Positions 47,035 to 63,793 of a stretch of 64,000 nt of DNA are shown here, piece by piece. This DNA comes from Tetrahymena elliotti 4EA (lineage: Eukaryota; Ciliophora; Oligohymenophorea; Hymenostomatida; Tetrahymenidae). The notes beneath the pieces were generated by a model. The model did no database searches, was not told where the DNA came from, and worked only from the letters and a program-made list of their open reading frames with translations. A program made the translations under genes and the position numbers. The stretch spans positions 128,388 to 192,387 of the forward strand of contig JH720297.1 in assembly GCA_000231825.2 (NCBI GenBank), written 5' to 3'. Each line of letters begins with the position of its first letter. Within the stretch, counting starts at the first letter, position 1.

Positions 47035-50000
47035 TCAATTTTAGTTTACAGAATTGCTTTCTTTTTGAGAGGTTTTGCTGCTGTTCACATAATCATAATC
47101 ATCCTAAGATCCGTAATCATCTTCGAGCTCATACTAATCAAAAATATTTTCCTCTTCTTCTACTTTCTATTTACTTTGTTGTGTGTTAATTAATTGGCTA
47201 ACTTTGCTAATTTATTCTTTTTAATCCTCTTCTACTTCTATTTTGGTTTCTAGTGTTTCATCTTATTAATTTTATTTGCTTAACTAGTCTTCTTAACTAG
47301 CTTATTAAGTATTTTAACCTTATTCTTTTTACTTGGTCTGCTTTTTATATGTTTGCTTTGGCTTTAGTCCTGATTCACTCTTTTTATTCATAGCGGCCTT
47401 TTATTTATAACCTACTTTTCTTGTTTTTCTTTGTTGGTCTTCATCATTGTATTTGTCTTCCATTTCTTCATCTTCTTCATTGTAACTGTTTTTTACTTAT
47501 TCATCTTCATCGAAATCTTCTTCATCTCCATATTCTAAATCCATTTCATTTTCTAAGTCTTCCTCCTCATCTTAATTTTTTGAATAAGTGATTTCTTCTG
47601 TATTATTTTAGTTTTACCAATTATCATGAAGCTGATTGCTAAGTTAACTTTTAGGTTATGGACCAAACTGTAAAAATGATTTAATTTATTATATACTTTG
47701 ATATTCATTATCATAAGGATTGTAGAATTTTATTTTTAAGTTATTCTTTAAATAAACTTCCTCATGGAAATCTTCGTAATAATAAAACTAAGTGCATATT
47801 TTTTCATAATTGACTCCAAATCTTCTAAAGAATATTTGTTTTAGATAATATTCTAAATCTTACTTCAAATTTTCTTAAATTTATCTTATTTCCTATGACA
47901 AGTTAACTTTATTTCCTTCCTATTCTTCAGAAGAAATAACTTATCTTCTTGGTAGTGTGCAGTGTTTCTTACATTTTATTTCAAACTCGAGTTAAGATTG
48001 TTCTTATAAATCAATTTGATTGTCATTTTTTTTGTTTTGTTGAGCACGCTTTTTGATGACTTAGTTTTATTTTTCTACAGCTTTTTCAGCCACTCTGGAC
48101 TGTAATCCTTAAAAGAAAGCACATAAAGGATGGAATTATTCATTACATTCGCTTTCTTTACACTTGATTGTAGTACCGTGGCTTCTTTAGCAAATTTGAC
48201 AACATGGATTGATAAATATATCTTCAGATGAAATAGAAGAAGCTGAATTGATAGTATCTTTATTTACTTGCGGACTAGGGAAATCTGTGCTGGTCAAAAC
48301 AATATTATCATCTTCAAATTTAGCTATATTAAAAGTAAACATGCAAAAAGGATGCATCCACAGTTCTCCATGACTATTAAGCTTAGATTCAATTTATCGT
48401 TAAGTGATTAAGTTATCAATATTTTATTTAAATTCATCATTTCTATTTTCGAATCCTTCTTCATCTAATTATCTAAAATTATGCATAGCTTCATGATGAT
48501 TCTTTAAATAAATCAACTTTATTGGCAAATCTGTCTCTACACATAATGGACAACTAAATCTTTCAATAAGAATGTCTTTTTAATACCTATCCTTATGCTT
48601 TAAAGATCTTATCATTTTACATTTATCACAAAAGAATTTCCCTTCTGGTACCTCATAAATACCATAGCATATCTTATGGAAAGATTGCTAGCAATCATTA
48701 CAATAAACAACTGGATTATTATCTGTATTTTTTTAACTAAAACAAATCATACAATCTGTTTCTAACTACGATTTTAACTAAGAATTTTTTTTCAATTTTT
48801 TCTGGTTAAGATTTACCTTTCCTTTTCTGACAATTTCAAAAATTGTGCTTGCTTTATTTTATTGCTACTTTGATGAATCACCATGCTACATAGCATTTTT
48901 CTTCCTCATATAAGCAGACATTTTTTATGGTTACTATTGCATATTTTAAGGTTTTCTGGCACGCAACTTTGATTTCTACTCTGATAGAGTATTCTAATTT
49001 GATTGTTCTTTTGGCTTGTTGCTTTCTTCAGCTGTCTTAGTTAAATCTACTGACTTTTTATTTATTGGCTAGCTGCTCATTTTAGTTGTAGAATTTTTTC
49101 TCTTTTACTTATTATCAACTGAGAATTTTAAGTTTTAACTGTTTTCAAGCTATTCGCTTTAATTTTCAATTTAATTTTTTTCACTATTAAAAATTTCATT
49201 TATGATAGATTCTTGATTTTCTGAGCATTTCCTTGATTGTGATTGTGAAATTGATTCTTTTCTAGCAGAACTGTTTTCGATTTCTATTTACTTTTATTCA
49301 ACTAATTAATTTTATTCTTCAGCTGCTTTTTCAGCAACCTATGTTTCTACATTATTCTTTTAACTTTCATCGGCTTCATATTAGATAATATTATCACTAG
49401 CTTTGTTTGATTGAGTTTAATTTTCTTATTTATCAAGTTCTTAAGAATCCTCTTTTTATGTTTCTGGTTACACTTGTTTGGTTTAATCTAGATTATTAAT
49501 TATTTACTTTTCTTCATCTTTATTAATATTAGATTCATTAAGCTTTGGTTCATCTTTAAAAATTGCAGGTTATTATTAAGTACCTTCTTTTATTTATTTT
49601 GACCCAGTTGTAGGTCTCTTTGTAGGATAACTTTGCTTCTCTTATTCACTGTCATCTTCACTGCTAACCATGAAATATATTTCAGTATTGTATTAATCTT
49701 TATCAGAGTATCCAATAATAATATTCTTTTAAATCTAAGATAATTTGAGGAAATCCCAAATTGCTGTTGACTATTTTTTCAAGTAATTAGTATCCTTATC
49801 TTATTAAATTAATTAGTTTACTCTATTTTACCAATCTACAAATCTTTTTTAATTCATGCACCATTGTTTCTCAAAAAATATATTTCTTAAAAGCATTAAA
49901 TCAATGTCTTCTTTATATTATGAATTCATCAAATTTTTGTTTAAATCTACTTGTTCTTAAATTGCTATTTATAGAGCTTCAGAATCCAAATGCATTATTT

Positions 50001-53000
50001 TAGAAAACATAAGTTATGGAGTAGTATCAGAAGTTGGAACAGCTCTTCTCCTATTATTCTCATCAATGCCTGGAGCTTTATTTTTTTAGTGAGTATCAAT
50101 AAATTAAGTTAACTTATCTGTTTCCTTTTATGCTCCATACAAGAAATATTCGCTCTTATTATTTGTTGTGTAAGATCTCTTAATATCAGCATTTTCATTT
50201 ACATCATATACAACTAAATAACCATCTCCATTCACAGAGTGAAACAAAACACTGAATTTCTTTCCAATCTTAATAGGGAGAGGCTCTTAAACATATTCTT
50301 ACTGATAATAGCTAATGTATTTCACCTTTTATATTACAAAAAAATATATAAAATCATCAAATAAACATTTTTAAATTGAAAAAAATTATTTTTATAAGAG
50401 TATTCTTTTAATAAACCATCAATTTTCAAAACTTATTTTCTTTTCTCAAATTTAGCTTGAAAAAAGGTTTTTTAAAGCCAGATTTCAGCTTTCAAGAATA
50501 TTGAATTGAAATATACCATTTTTATTTAAAATTTAAATTACTTGTTTGTCATCTAGAATTTATTTTATTGAAGAACTTTTTTATCTGAACTATTAAGAGG
50601 AAAACTAGATTGAAAGTTTTTCATTTTCTTCAATCTTAATTTAATTTTCACTAAATTCTTCTTTTTATAGAAAACTTTCTTGATCTTGTTAGGAGATAAT
50701 TTTGGTGTTGTTTTCAGGTTCTTCTTCTATCTTAACTTCATTTTACTTATCTTGTAATTCTTCAATTACATTTTAATTTATTTCTACATCAATTTCTTCT
50801 TCCTTTTTTTCAATTATTTCTTCTTTCAATTTTTCTTAATCTTTTTTACTTTGCTAATCACTATCTTTGAAAATATCATTTTCTATATCCATGCTTCTAT
50901 CACTTTCCACTTTTTTATCTTAATCTTCTTAATTAGCTGTATTAATTTATTCATTATTATCCAACTCATTCTTGCTTTGTAGGTTTTCTTAATTTTTCTT
51001 TTTATCTTACATACAATCTCCATCTCCCTCTTCTTCATTATTTTACAACAAGTCATCATCATTACAATCAACAATAAGCATATTTTATTCTAAACATTCT
51101 CTGCAACTTGTTGAATCTCTAAGGTTTTTATTTAGAGCCTCTTAATCAAATGTAGTTGATCTATTTTAATCCTATTTGCTAGTACTACGACTTTTCTTTG
51201 GTGTTTTTACAGTTTCTTCTTTTTACTTTTTAGTAGATAACTTCTTTTTTCCCGTTTATGATTCTTTTTTTGTTAACTGCTAGATCACCTCTTTGCTGTT
51301 CTATTTTTTTAAAGCCACCTCACTCTCTTCAAAAATTTCCACATTTTCAAAGGATTGTGTATCTTCTAAGTCATTTTCACTCATTTAATATCCAAAGAGT
51401 TAAGCTGAATTTCCTTAATTGTCTTTATTTTATTAAAGCAATTATATTTATTGCAGATATAAATTAGCTACTGATGTAGAGCAAAAATGCTCAAGTTCAT
51501 CTAGTTTTATTTACTTTGGATAAAATAAACAAAATTAAGTTTAATTATGAGATTTATTATGCTTTGAACTAGGCTTTATAATTTGTGAGTTTTACTAGGT
51601 CAAATAATCTTTTTCAACATTTAATGTATCCAATACATCTGAAATAATTTAAGATGGATTTTGTGGAGAAGTAAAATATTCAGAATCTATTTTAAACCAC
51701 CATTGCTCCATACTTTGCTATCTTTTATCATCATTATAATTTGGATACCCACATTCTAAATACTACTCTTCTTCTTCATCTATCTAAACTATTTCCTATT
51801 GCTTTTAGTAATTATTATTAATACATGGCACTGAAGCACTTCTGCTATTTCTTATTGAATCTAACTTTCCTTAATTCTCTGTATCTTGTGTATTGTTAAA
51901 GATTTTCAAGAAAGGGTTATCATAAATACTCTAAAATTACAATCCTTAGCTACTTTACAGACAGCTACTAGCATCAAAACTATTACCTCTCCTATAAGGA
52001 GCACTTTTTAAAATACTTGATTGTTTTTCATTCTTTTTGTTCTATTAATTTATTTCTTATCTTTAGCTTCTACGACAATTAGACTGTTGGCTTTTATCAA
52101 TATCCTCTTAACTTACACTGTTCTTTTTGTCTAAGTTAGGTGTTGTACTTTTATTCTAACTAAGCTATATGTTTTTATCTTGGCTTTACTTGCTCTCTTC
52201 TTTGTTGATTACAAATCCAAACAAAGATGTGTAGGCATTTTATTAATATTCACTTTCTATTTAAATACTGTTAATCTCTTCATTCATAGATTTTTTCTCT
52301 GCATTTGAAGGTGAGCTAATTCCTTCTGGTCTATGATTAGCATCATTCTTAGAATTCATAGCTCCAGCTGAACTATCAAATGGATATATCTCTCTACTAT
52401 AAGATTTTTCTTCCCTAGTTTCGGTAAAAACCTTTTTTGTAGTTGAATCATAAATATCACCTTTTTCTTCACTTTGGGAAGTACCTTCAACAGAATACTA
52501 ATTCTTTTATTAAAAACAACTAATATCTGATTTTTTAGGAGGTCTTCCTCTCTTTTTTTTGCAATAATTTGACATGTTATTTTCATTATTCTACAAGTTT
52601 GAATCTAAGCAGTTATCGCAAGCAGTAGAATTAATTGTGCTTATATTTCCCTATCCTGAATTTTCTGATTGGGGATTTCCTTAACTGTTTTCAAGTAAAA
52701 GCGAATCTTATACGTTATGAATATTAAATGCTTCGCTGTTAGCCCTAGATTTATTTGACGATTCAGATTATATTTTTACCTATTAATTTAACTTTGAACT
52801 CATGCTAATATTGCTTTGAGTAATGTGCTTTTTCATGATACCACCTTTCCCTTTTTATTACTATTATTGCATTGTTTTTTCATAAAATTATCGATTTTTT
52901 TCCTATTCTTCAAGCTATTTATAAACAACAATCCACTCATTTTGAATTTCGTTATATAATTTATCATATGTAGTCTCATAAGGTTGAGGATTAGATCTTG

Positions 53001-53451
53001 CATGTTAGCGACATAAAGTAAAGCATTTTAAGAGCTTTTACTCATTTTCTTACTTATATATACGCGTTTTATTGATACATGCTAAATGAGTTTTGTTACT
53101 ACACGTTTCTTCTCTACATTTGATTGAATACCCTTTTTTAGGATTACCACTATCTTAACAGATTAAACACTAATAATCTTCTGTTTATACTTTAGAAACA
53201 TTAAATACTTCAAAGCCATCATATGAGGAGAAATAGAGATGCAGTTCAGGTATGAATAGTGTGCATGTTAAATGCAAATTTAATATTTTATCTGGCTATT
53301 TTTCTCTTTTATTACCTAAATAACCCTTAACTATTGGCTTTTCCACTTTATTCTATCTGCAAAGGTAACAATACCATTCAGGAAGAAATGGCAATATTAT
53401 TTGACCTTCGCAATTCTTCTTTTTGGAGTTTAAACTCGAACTACTGTTCAT
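47035..53451 (-). CDS. Large nuclear PHD-finger protein with AT-hook and PZP module
   Basis: Two exons (53451-50542, 50325-47035) with a 216-nt phase-0 intron give 2066 residues. An extended PHD-like domain opens the protein (about 22-150): WYCYLC, then HLTCTLFIPEL, YQCLICQDSG, a C-C-H-C ladder and CRQHA. An AT-hook, KKKRGRPPKK (298-307), should bind AT-rich minor grooves. The second half holds a PHD finger from C1495 (CMICFSQ ... CNDCQQSFHKICYG), a zinc knuckle from C1562 (CPLC ... HHEAMH) and a second extended PHD from C1678-C1682 (CCQICQRSHG ... FHPLCAFF). This PHD-knuckle-ePHD (PZP) order is known from BRPF, JADE and AF10 histone readers. The linkers are Lys/Glu/Gln-rich, and the C-terminus is acidic and basic in blocks. 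It probably reads histone tails as part of a chromatin complex. No bromodomain, SET or PWWP was seen. Confidence 0.9.
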
Positions 53452-55884
53452 CTTTAAAAGATTTTTTATTTTTTAAAAATATTTGAATTGCTAATTAATA
53501 TCTTATTTTTTTACTTTGAACCTATTAAATATTTTGCCTTTTTAAAAGTAAAATTTATTTCCTTCTTGCTTAGAAAATTATTTGCAGCTGCAGCAACGAA
53601 CGATTTATCCTAATCAATAAATAAATGCTAATTACTCTGTACTTATTATGCAACAACAAAATAGTCGCTAACAGAGGATGCTCTCTTTTAGATTAACTGA
53701 GTTTGAAACTTTTTTGCTAGTTAGCTTGTTTTTATTTTATTTGATAGGTATTGATTTAGAGTTTTAAACAAACACCTCTACACTAATCTGATGCTCCTTC
53801 TAATAAATAAATAAATAAATAAATTAATAAACAAACAATTTATCTATCTATTTATACCAATATATATTTAAATATTTGATGATGCTTTAATGAAACAAAA
53901 AAGATAATTTCACAGATTGTATTTTCTCACATCCTTTATATAAAATCAAATAAAGCATATACATCAACTAATTCATTAAAATTCAACTATGCTTTATCTC
54001 TTAATCAAAGCATCAAAAATTTATTCTCACTTTTAAAATTATGTTATAGTTATTAGCGAAACTTAGAGGTAACATTAAATTGATCATTTTTCATTGAAAA
54101 TAAATGCTAAATTTTAGATTTTCATTTTAATTGAATTAATTAAAATTGGTTAAATACTCCAAAGTATTTAAACTTAATTTAATTTTGATGTCAAATTTCA
54201 TAACCCTGATTCTATTTTTTTTTACAAATATAAATTGCCTGTTTTTATATTGAAATATCAATTCTAAATTTATTTTTTTCAAAACAATGTTAATTTTAAA
54301 TTTAAAAATTTAACTTTCCTTCCTTATCTTTAAAAATTAATTTTAAATATCTTTAAATACCTCATTTCTTCATGTTACAACATAATATCTGTCAATACTA
54401 TTTAATAGTTAATAAATTTAATAAAATTTTTTTGACTCTAAAAAAATAATTTAAAATTGATTTTTGAATAATTGATTGAATGAGGTATATAAAATATTAA
54501 ATAAAAACTAAAATTATAAAATAATACCCAAACAAATTAATTAATAATAATTGTTCTGATTTTTTTGGAAAATAAACTAGAAATTACTAAACTTAACTTT
54601 TATTTTAATTTTCTTTTTGAATTTAGAAGAATAAAATATGTATTTTTAATTTTTTCTTCTCCTAAACTTACTTTAATGAATAATAAATTATGTATTATAA
54701 AATTTCAAATATTTGGAATGTAAATACCTGATCAAATCTGAAAGAAGAAAATTTAAAAATTAGAATGCATAAATTAATAGAAAATTTAACAAGCACCACA
54801 CAAAAACTCCTTAATTTATAAAGTTATAGTTTTACATAAAGATAAAGAAATTTATTGATTACTTAGCCACAAAATTTTCATTATCATCATAATTTTTTTA
54901 TTTGCATAAAGTTTTTATTTTTAATGAATGTATTAAAAATTTTGAAAAACAGCAGTATTTTTTGTAAAGCAATCTCAAAAGAAATTCAATGATTAAGTGT
55001 AGATTTTATTTATCATTATCCAAATAATAAAAAGTAAAATATCTAATAATATACATAAATAGGTCTATTTTCTACTTCTATAAATTTGAGGCTAACTAAA
55101 ATAAATTCATTTATTATCTTCCGTACTTATCCTAATAATCAGTTTAAGATGTTTAAATATATTTTCTTAATTTTTGAAAGCACTACATTTGTTAGTATAT
55201 TTTTGATTTGCTTAATTTATCAATAATCAAATTTTAAATAATGACATATTAAAAATAGATATGATCAACAAAATATACAATATAAGGGAATTATATTTTT
55301 CATAAGATAAGACAATAATTTCTCTCTTTTATCCAATAGAAAAGTTTTACTAAGTAATATCAATAGAAATTTTTTAATTTTACGAAAGAGTCTATTTTAA
55401 ATTGGGCAAATCAGTTATTTTTTACTGATAAAAAAAGTAGAGTAATCCTTTTGAAAGATGCAAAAAACTGGCATTTAAATTTTGTTATTATAAAAAAAGT
55501 AATCATATAAAAAAGTAAATCTTATAAAATCTATTTGAATCTTTTGATTGATAATCTATTTTTCAAATGATCATTTGAATGGATTAGTAAATAATTAAAA
55601 AAAGAATAGAATCACACCAAATTTACAATTTTATTTTTTAAATTGTTTTCCAAAGTTTTAAAGTTTTCGGATGATTTAATTTTTGAAACAAGTTTGTTCA
55701 ATCAAGCAATAAACAAACTGCTTTTGAGTATGAAAATCTTAAGTGCATTTTTTAGTTACGCCTTAGATCATTTTAATAGAAAAAAGAGATAAAAAAGATT
55801 GTAAAATAATATAATAAGATTAGATGTATTGAATCCAATTATTATTTTTCATTTTACATAAACTTTTTCATTGAAATAAATGAA
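53452..55884. other. divergent intergenic region
   Basis: A 2.4-kb spacer between the start of the PHD gene and the start of the ubiquitin-like gene. It contains an AAAT repeat near the PHD gene and is otherwise AT-rich, with no credible coding frame. Confidence 0.55.
53801..53836. repeat. (AAAT)n simple repeat
   Basis: Tandem AAAT units, grading into AAAC, about 350 nt upstream of the PHD gene start. Confidence 0.85.
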
Positions 55885-56398
55885 ATGATGCGTGAAATTA
55901 GTTAACAGCAACAGAATCTATATTAGAATCTCCAATCAAAATAAAGCTATTCAAATAGAAATCTTTGCTATTATTAATTACAATCCAACCAAGCAAGATA
56001 TTCCTTTTAAGAAGAAAGATCCCTTGTAAAATAATTAATTCACAAAAAAAATTTAATTTAAAAGAAAGAATTAATTAAACAAACAAAGCAATCCAAACTA
56101 AATTCAATTCATTTGAATATAAAGGTAGTATCAAAGCACACCATAAGATAAAAGCCTGAAGAAGAAAGAGGAATCATAAGTAATGTCATTCTAAATTTTT
56201 GTTAAAATTGAAAAGAACTTAATTATTGATGTTGAAATCCAAGACTCAATTGCTGCTATAAAAAGTAAAATTGAGAAGTTGACCTAAATTCCATAAAAAT
56301 CATAAAAACTCTACTATGCTGGAAGACAGTTAAATAACTAATCTTTAATAAACGATTATGGTATTTAAAAGTGCTCCACTCTCTGTCTTGAATGCTGA
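55885..56398 (+). CDS. Ubiquitin-like domain protein without Gly-Gly tail
   Basis: The ubiquitin-like part is clear: from 56183 it reads MSFQIFVKIEKNLIIDVEI, then AIKSKIEKLTQIP, KLYYAGRQLNNQSLI and DYGIQKCSTLCLEC, ending in TGA. It aligns over the whole ubiquitin fold (beta-grasp, with the AGKQL turn as AGRQL) but stops before the flexible tail, so there is no LRGG for conjugation. The same frame extends upstream through an exon 56129-56182, and a phase-0 intron (56026-56128) links to an exon 55885-56025 that encodes a Gln/Ser/Tyr-rich leader. Together this gives 136 residues. The short form starting at 56183 (71 residues) is the alternative. Ile44 of the binding patch is replaced and most surface lysines differ, so it is a diverged fold user, not ubiquitin itself. 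Confidence 0.65.
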
Positions 56399-58071
56399 TT
56401 ACAGCTACAAAAGATTTTATTTATTAGTAGAGTAGTAATGAAGCTCTTAAAATTAATAACCAATTACATTAACCAAACATATTTTCTGCAATAATTTAAA
56501 CACTTTTGATAATATCTTAAACAATCTATTGATTGAGAGAGATATGGTCATGAGAGATTAACCTATTTTAATTCACTGTTGATAATCTAATACTTAATAA
56601 ACCAAGCTATATAAAACAAACAAAATTCTAATTAATAAAGTTAGATTTGATTTTAATTGTATCTAACAAATAACAAATAACCTTTATGTATATTCCTTTA
56701 TATAAGATTACTATTTGTAAATATTATAGATTGTTCTAACTTAAATCGCTATTATTTCTTATAAATTCTTAACATTTTTTTTCTCTTTTCTTTTTTTCAC
56801 AAAATAGATTCAAACAAAAAAGTAAATTCGTTATGGCGTATTTATTGATTTGATTGATTATCTTTTTTCATTTAAATTCCAACCCACTTTAAAAGTAGAA
56901 AAGATAAATTGATTATTAATCGAAGTTAGTAAATTGCTATTGTTTAAAAATTATAATTTTTCATAGATACTTTTGCGAAGAAATGAAAAATTATTAATTA
57001 CTTTAGGCTGGAGAATTAAAAGGAATTTTAACAGATTTTTGTTATAATTTGCGCAATTTTGCTTAATTAATTTTCCATAAAACAAAGAAGGAACAAATCA
57101 ATGAAAAATAAGTAAACTAATTTTTCTTTATGTTTTACATACCTTACTTACTTTTTAATAAAAGTTTTTTTACAATTAAAACAAAATAAGTAGATATGCC
57201 TAATAAGTTAAGCAATGATTTAAATTGTTTAAAGTAGTAATTTTAGAAATTTAATAACATCATAGAAAGTAACAAAACCAATTTCGCTCTCGCTAAATTT
57301 AGCAAATTAATATAGATAATACTAATTTAATTCATAATATGAAAGTAATAAGCTTAAAATAGACAAATAGAATTAAAAAAGATGAGCAATTTAGATTCAT
57401 TAAGAGTAAATTATAAATTAAATAGAAATCGACATAGAATCTTTTTAATCTTATAACTAAAGTATAATTTCAATTTACTTTGACAAAGAAAAATAAAAGA
57501 ATATATACCAAATTTAATTTACTCTATCTACTTACTTTATATTTCACCATAAAAAAAGAAAAGGGTTAAGTATCTAGAAATATTTTGGTAAAGATTTAAA
57601 TCCAAAAGTTAAGATTTATTTTTAGATAGATTATTAATAAGAATAATAAATGATAAGATATATCTGCATATTTGCTGCAATACAATTCATTTATTTGCGA
57701 TTTGTTGATTTTTAATTTGATTATTATTATGAAATGGATTTTATAATTTAATTAGATTTAGAGGTAGTTGTTAATTAGTGAATGGTTAATGAATAGATTA
57801 TTATTATAATTATAAAATTATTTAATTATTTACTTCACTATTGTTAATTTATTTAAAATTTGAGAAATAACATTTCATAAATTTTAGAAAATTTTAAGAT
57901 TGTTGAGATTATTGAATATTATTAGGTTATTTATTGGTTGATATTGTCTGAAGAAACGAAGAGTGAAAGAATCGAAAAGAAAGGAAAAATAAATATTTAT
58001 TATTACTCTAATCATGGAAGAAAGAAAAACAATCAAAAAAGAATCAGGGGTTTTGATTTCAAAAATTTAGA
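56399..58071. other. intergenic, AT-rich, with one doubtful short ORF
   Basis: A convergent spacer between the ubiquitin-like gene and the kinase gene. It is mostly AT-rich. The only stretch with protein-like character is the short frame at 57196-57342, listed separately. Confidence 0.5.
57196..57342 (+). CDS. Doubtful short ORF, 48 residues
   Basis: The frame reads MPNKLSNDLNCLKQQFQKF, then NIIESNKTNFALAKFSKL, and ends at TGA after an Ile-rich tail. The composition looks helical and the local CGCTCTCGCT is unusually GC-rich for this spacer, which hints at coding. It could be a small protein, the first exon of a gene whose rest I cannot find, or chance. No family is recognised. Confidence 0.22.
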
Positions 58072-62017
<3,946 letters not shown>

Positions 62018-62185
62018 CATTTATTTCTAATCTTTGCTCGATTACTAAGACATCTTCCCATTTTAATTATTGCTGTTAGATGATGCAACTATTTTTTAAT
62101 CTTGATTTTTTTAATGTTGTTGGGAATCTTATTGAGATGGAATTCGCTAATCTTCTTGTTTATCAATATTTTATTTGTTTGACAT
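62018..62185 (-). CDS. Possible 5' coding exon of the kinase gene, or small ORF
   Basis: From ATG at 62183-62185 the frame reads MSNKQNIDKQEDQRIPSQQ and continues Gln/Ser/Asn-rich to SSKDQKQM. There a GTATTTTG donor-like site follows; read through, the frame stops at TGA two codons later. The composition is that of the polar leaders and tails of neighbouring genes and unlike the surrounding noncoding sequence. It would make a natural N-terminal extension of the kinase 350 nt downstream, but the phase-0 donor does not fit the acceptors I can see before the kinase domain. A small middle exon, or a separate gene, is therefore possible. Confidence 0.4.
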
Positions 62186-63793
62186 CTTTCAACAATTTCT
62201 TTATTTGCTGCTTAAGTGGCTACTACTTTATGAGAATTTAAATTTGCTTGAAGACTGATAGACAGACCGCTTGTTATTTTTTTAGACTTGGTCTCTTACT
62301 TTTGCTAAAATCTATCAAAAAAAGGAGATAATCAAACACTATTAAATTTTTTCAGATTTTCTTTTCTTTTTATTTTTTTTCTTTACTTTTTGTTTCTTAA
62401 TAAGCTTATATTCAATCAAAATCAATGAATAAATGAATAATTAATTGTTTGTTTATATTTATTATTTGTTATCTTATAATTGCATTCTTATTTAATACTA
62501 ATTATGATAACACTTATTGGTCATTCATAATTTTTGTCTTAAAACAAAACAAAAAATATGCCTTTATTACGAGCAAATTTCATTTAGATTCTATTTATAT
62601 ATTATTATTTTTTATTGAAACTTGCTTACTAATTTCATATATGTTCAATTATAAAAACAGATTCTAATTATAAATTTAAAGTGTAATTAACAAGATAAAA
62701 GGTATAAATACCTTGTTTGTGATTAGAGTAAATTATGGTTAGCTTGATAGTTATATAGTTAATAAATTAGATTATTTTATCTATCTGTTTTTAATTAGCG
62801 GGGTGAAAGAGGATAGATAATTATTTTCCTTTGCTTTTTTACTAAAAATTGAAAAGAATTTGTATTATCCAATACTTCAAAAATTATTAACTTTTAAAAA
62901 TATCTTAATTTTATAAAAAAAATCAAATCCATTAATTAATTTACTAATCATTTATTACCTAAATCACTAAATCAATCCTTATTTTATTTTTTTACATTTT
63001 GCAGCCACTAATTTTTTTACTTTTTTAAACACTCTAGACCCAAACAAGTAAAGACTTTTAATTTCAACCAATCAAAATAAACTGTAAATTCAAATTGAAG
63101 CTCAAAAAAATTTTTTCTAAAGCATAAAAAATTTAGTATTCTCTACTTTATTTTAGAATTATTATTTTTAAAAGTTTTTTAATTTTTTTAATTATTTTAC
63201 CTCAATTTGTTAAAAAAGAAAATGAATTTTTATTTTAGAAAATTTAATCTTAATCATCAAACGTTTCTAAAACTTAAACAAATATTTTAAAATGTTACTT
63301 TTATATTATTATGACTAAATTTATTTTTTATCCTCTAAAATAAGTGGTTGAAAAAAACTAACTATTTACAATAAAAATTATGAATCTAAATATTAAAAAA
63401 TAGATACTTTACATTTTTATCATATTCTTTAAATTGAAAATTACTTGAAGAAAGGCTTTTAATATTTTTGTTGAAATAAAAATAAAGAATTTTTGAAAAC
63501 ATAAATTTTTTAAATTACTTTTTCATAAATTTGCTTATTTATTTATTTTTTGAATCAAAAAACGATATTAAATTGACTGGATGTAAATGAAATTAAAATA
63601 AAATAAAAAATTTAATAAAAAGTGAAATGATTAAAATAATATCATATTCTATCTATCTATCATAAAAGTAATAAAAGTAGTAATTAGGTTTCCATATCTA
63701 TGGAAAAAAATTTTGTAATATAGATAATCTACAAGATACAAAATATAAATAAAGAGAGTTTATTTTCAAATTTTACAAAATTAATTTCTACTT
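62186..63793. other. intergenic, AT-rich
   Basis: The spacer up to the zinc-finger gene at the right edge. The 62449-62667 plus-strand frame is Phe/Ile/Tyr/Asn-rich without ATG support and is judged noncoding. Confidence 0.55.

Noticed and set aside
46968..47189. Plus-strand open frame of 73 codons
   Set aside because: It is antisense to the end of the PHD gene, whose frame ends cleanly at 47035.
62449..62667. Plus-strand hydrophobic frame of 72 codons
   Set aside because: It lacks a usual start codon, is Phe/Ile/Tyr/Asn-rich and sits in AT-rich spacer; probability of a chance open frame is high with one stop codon.
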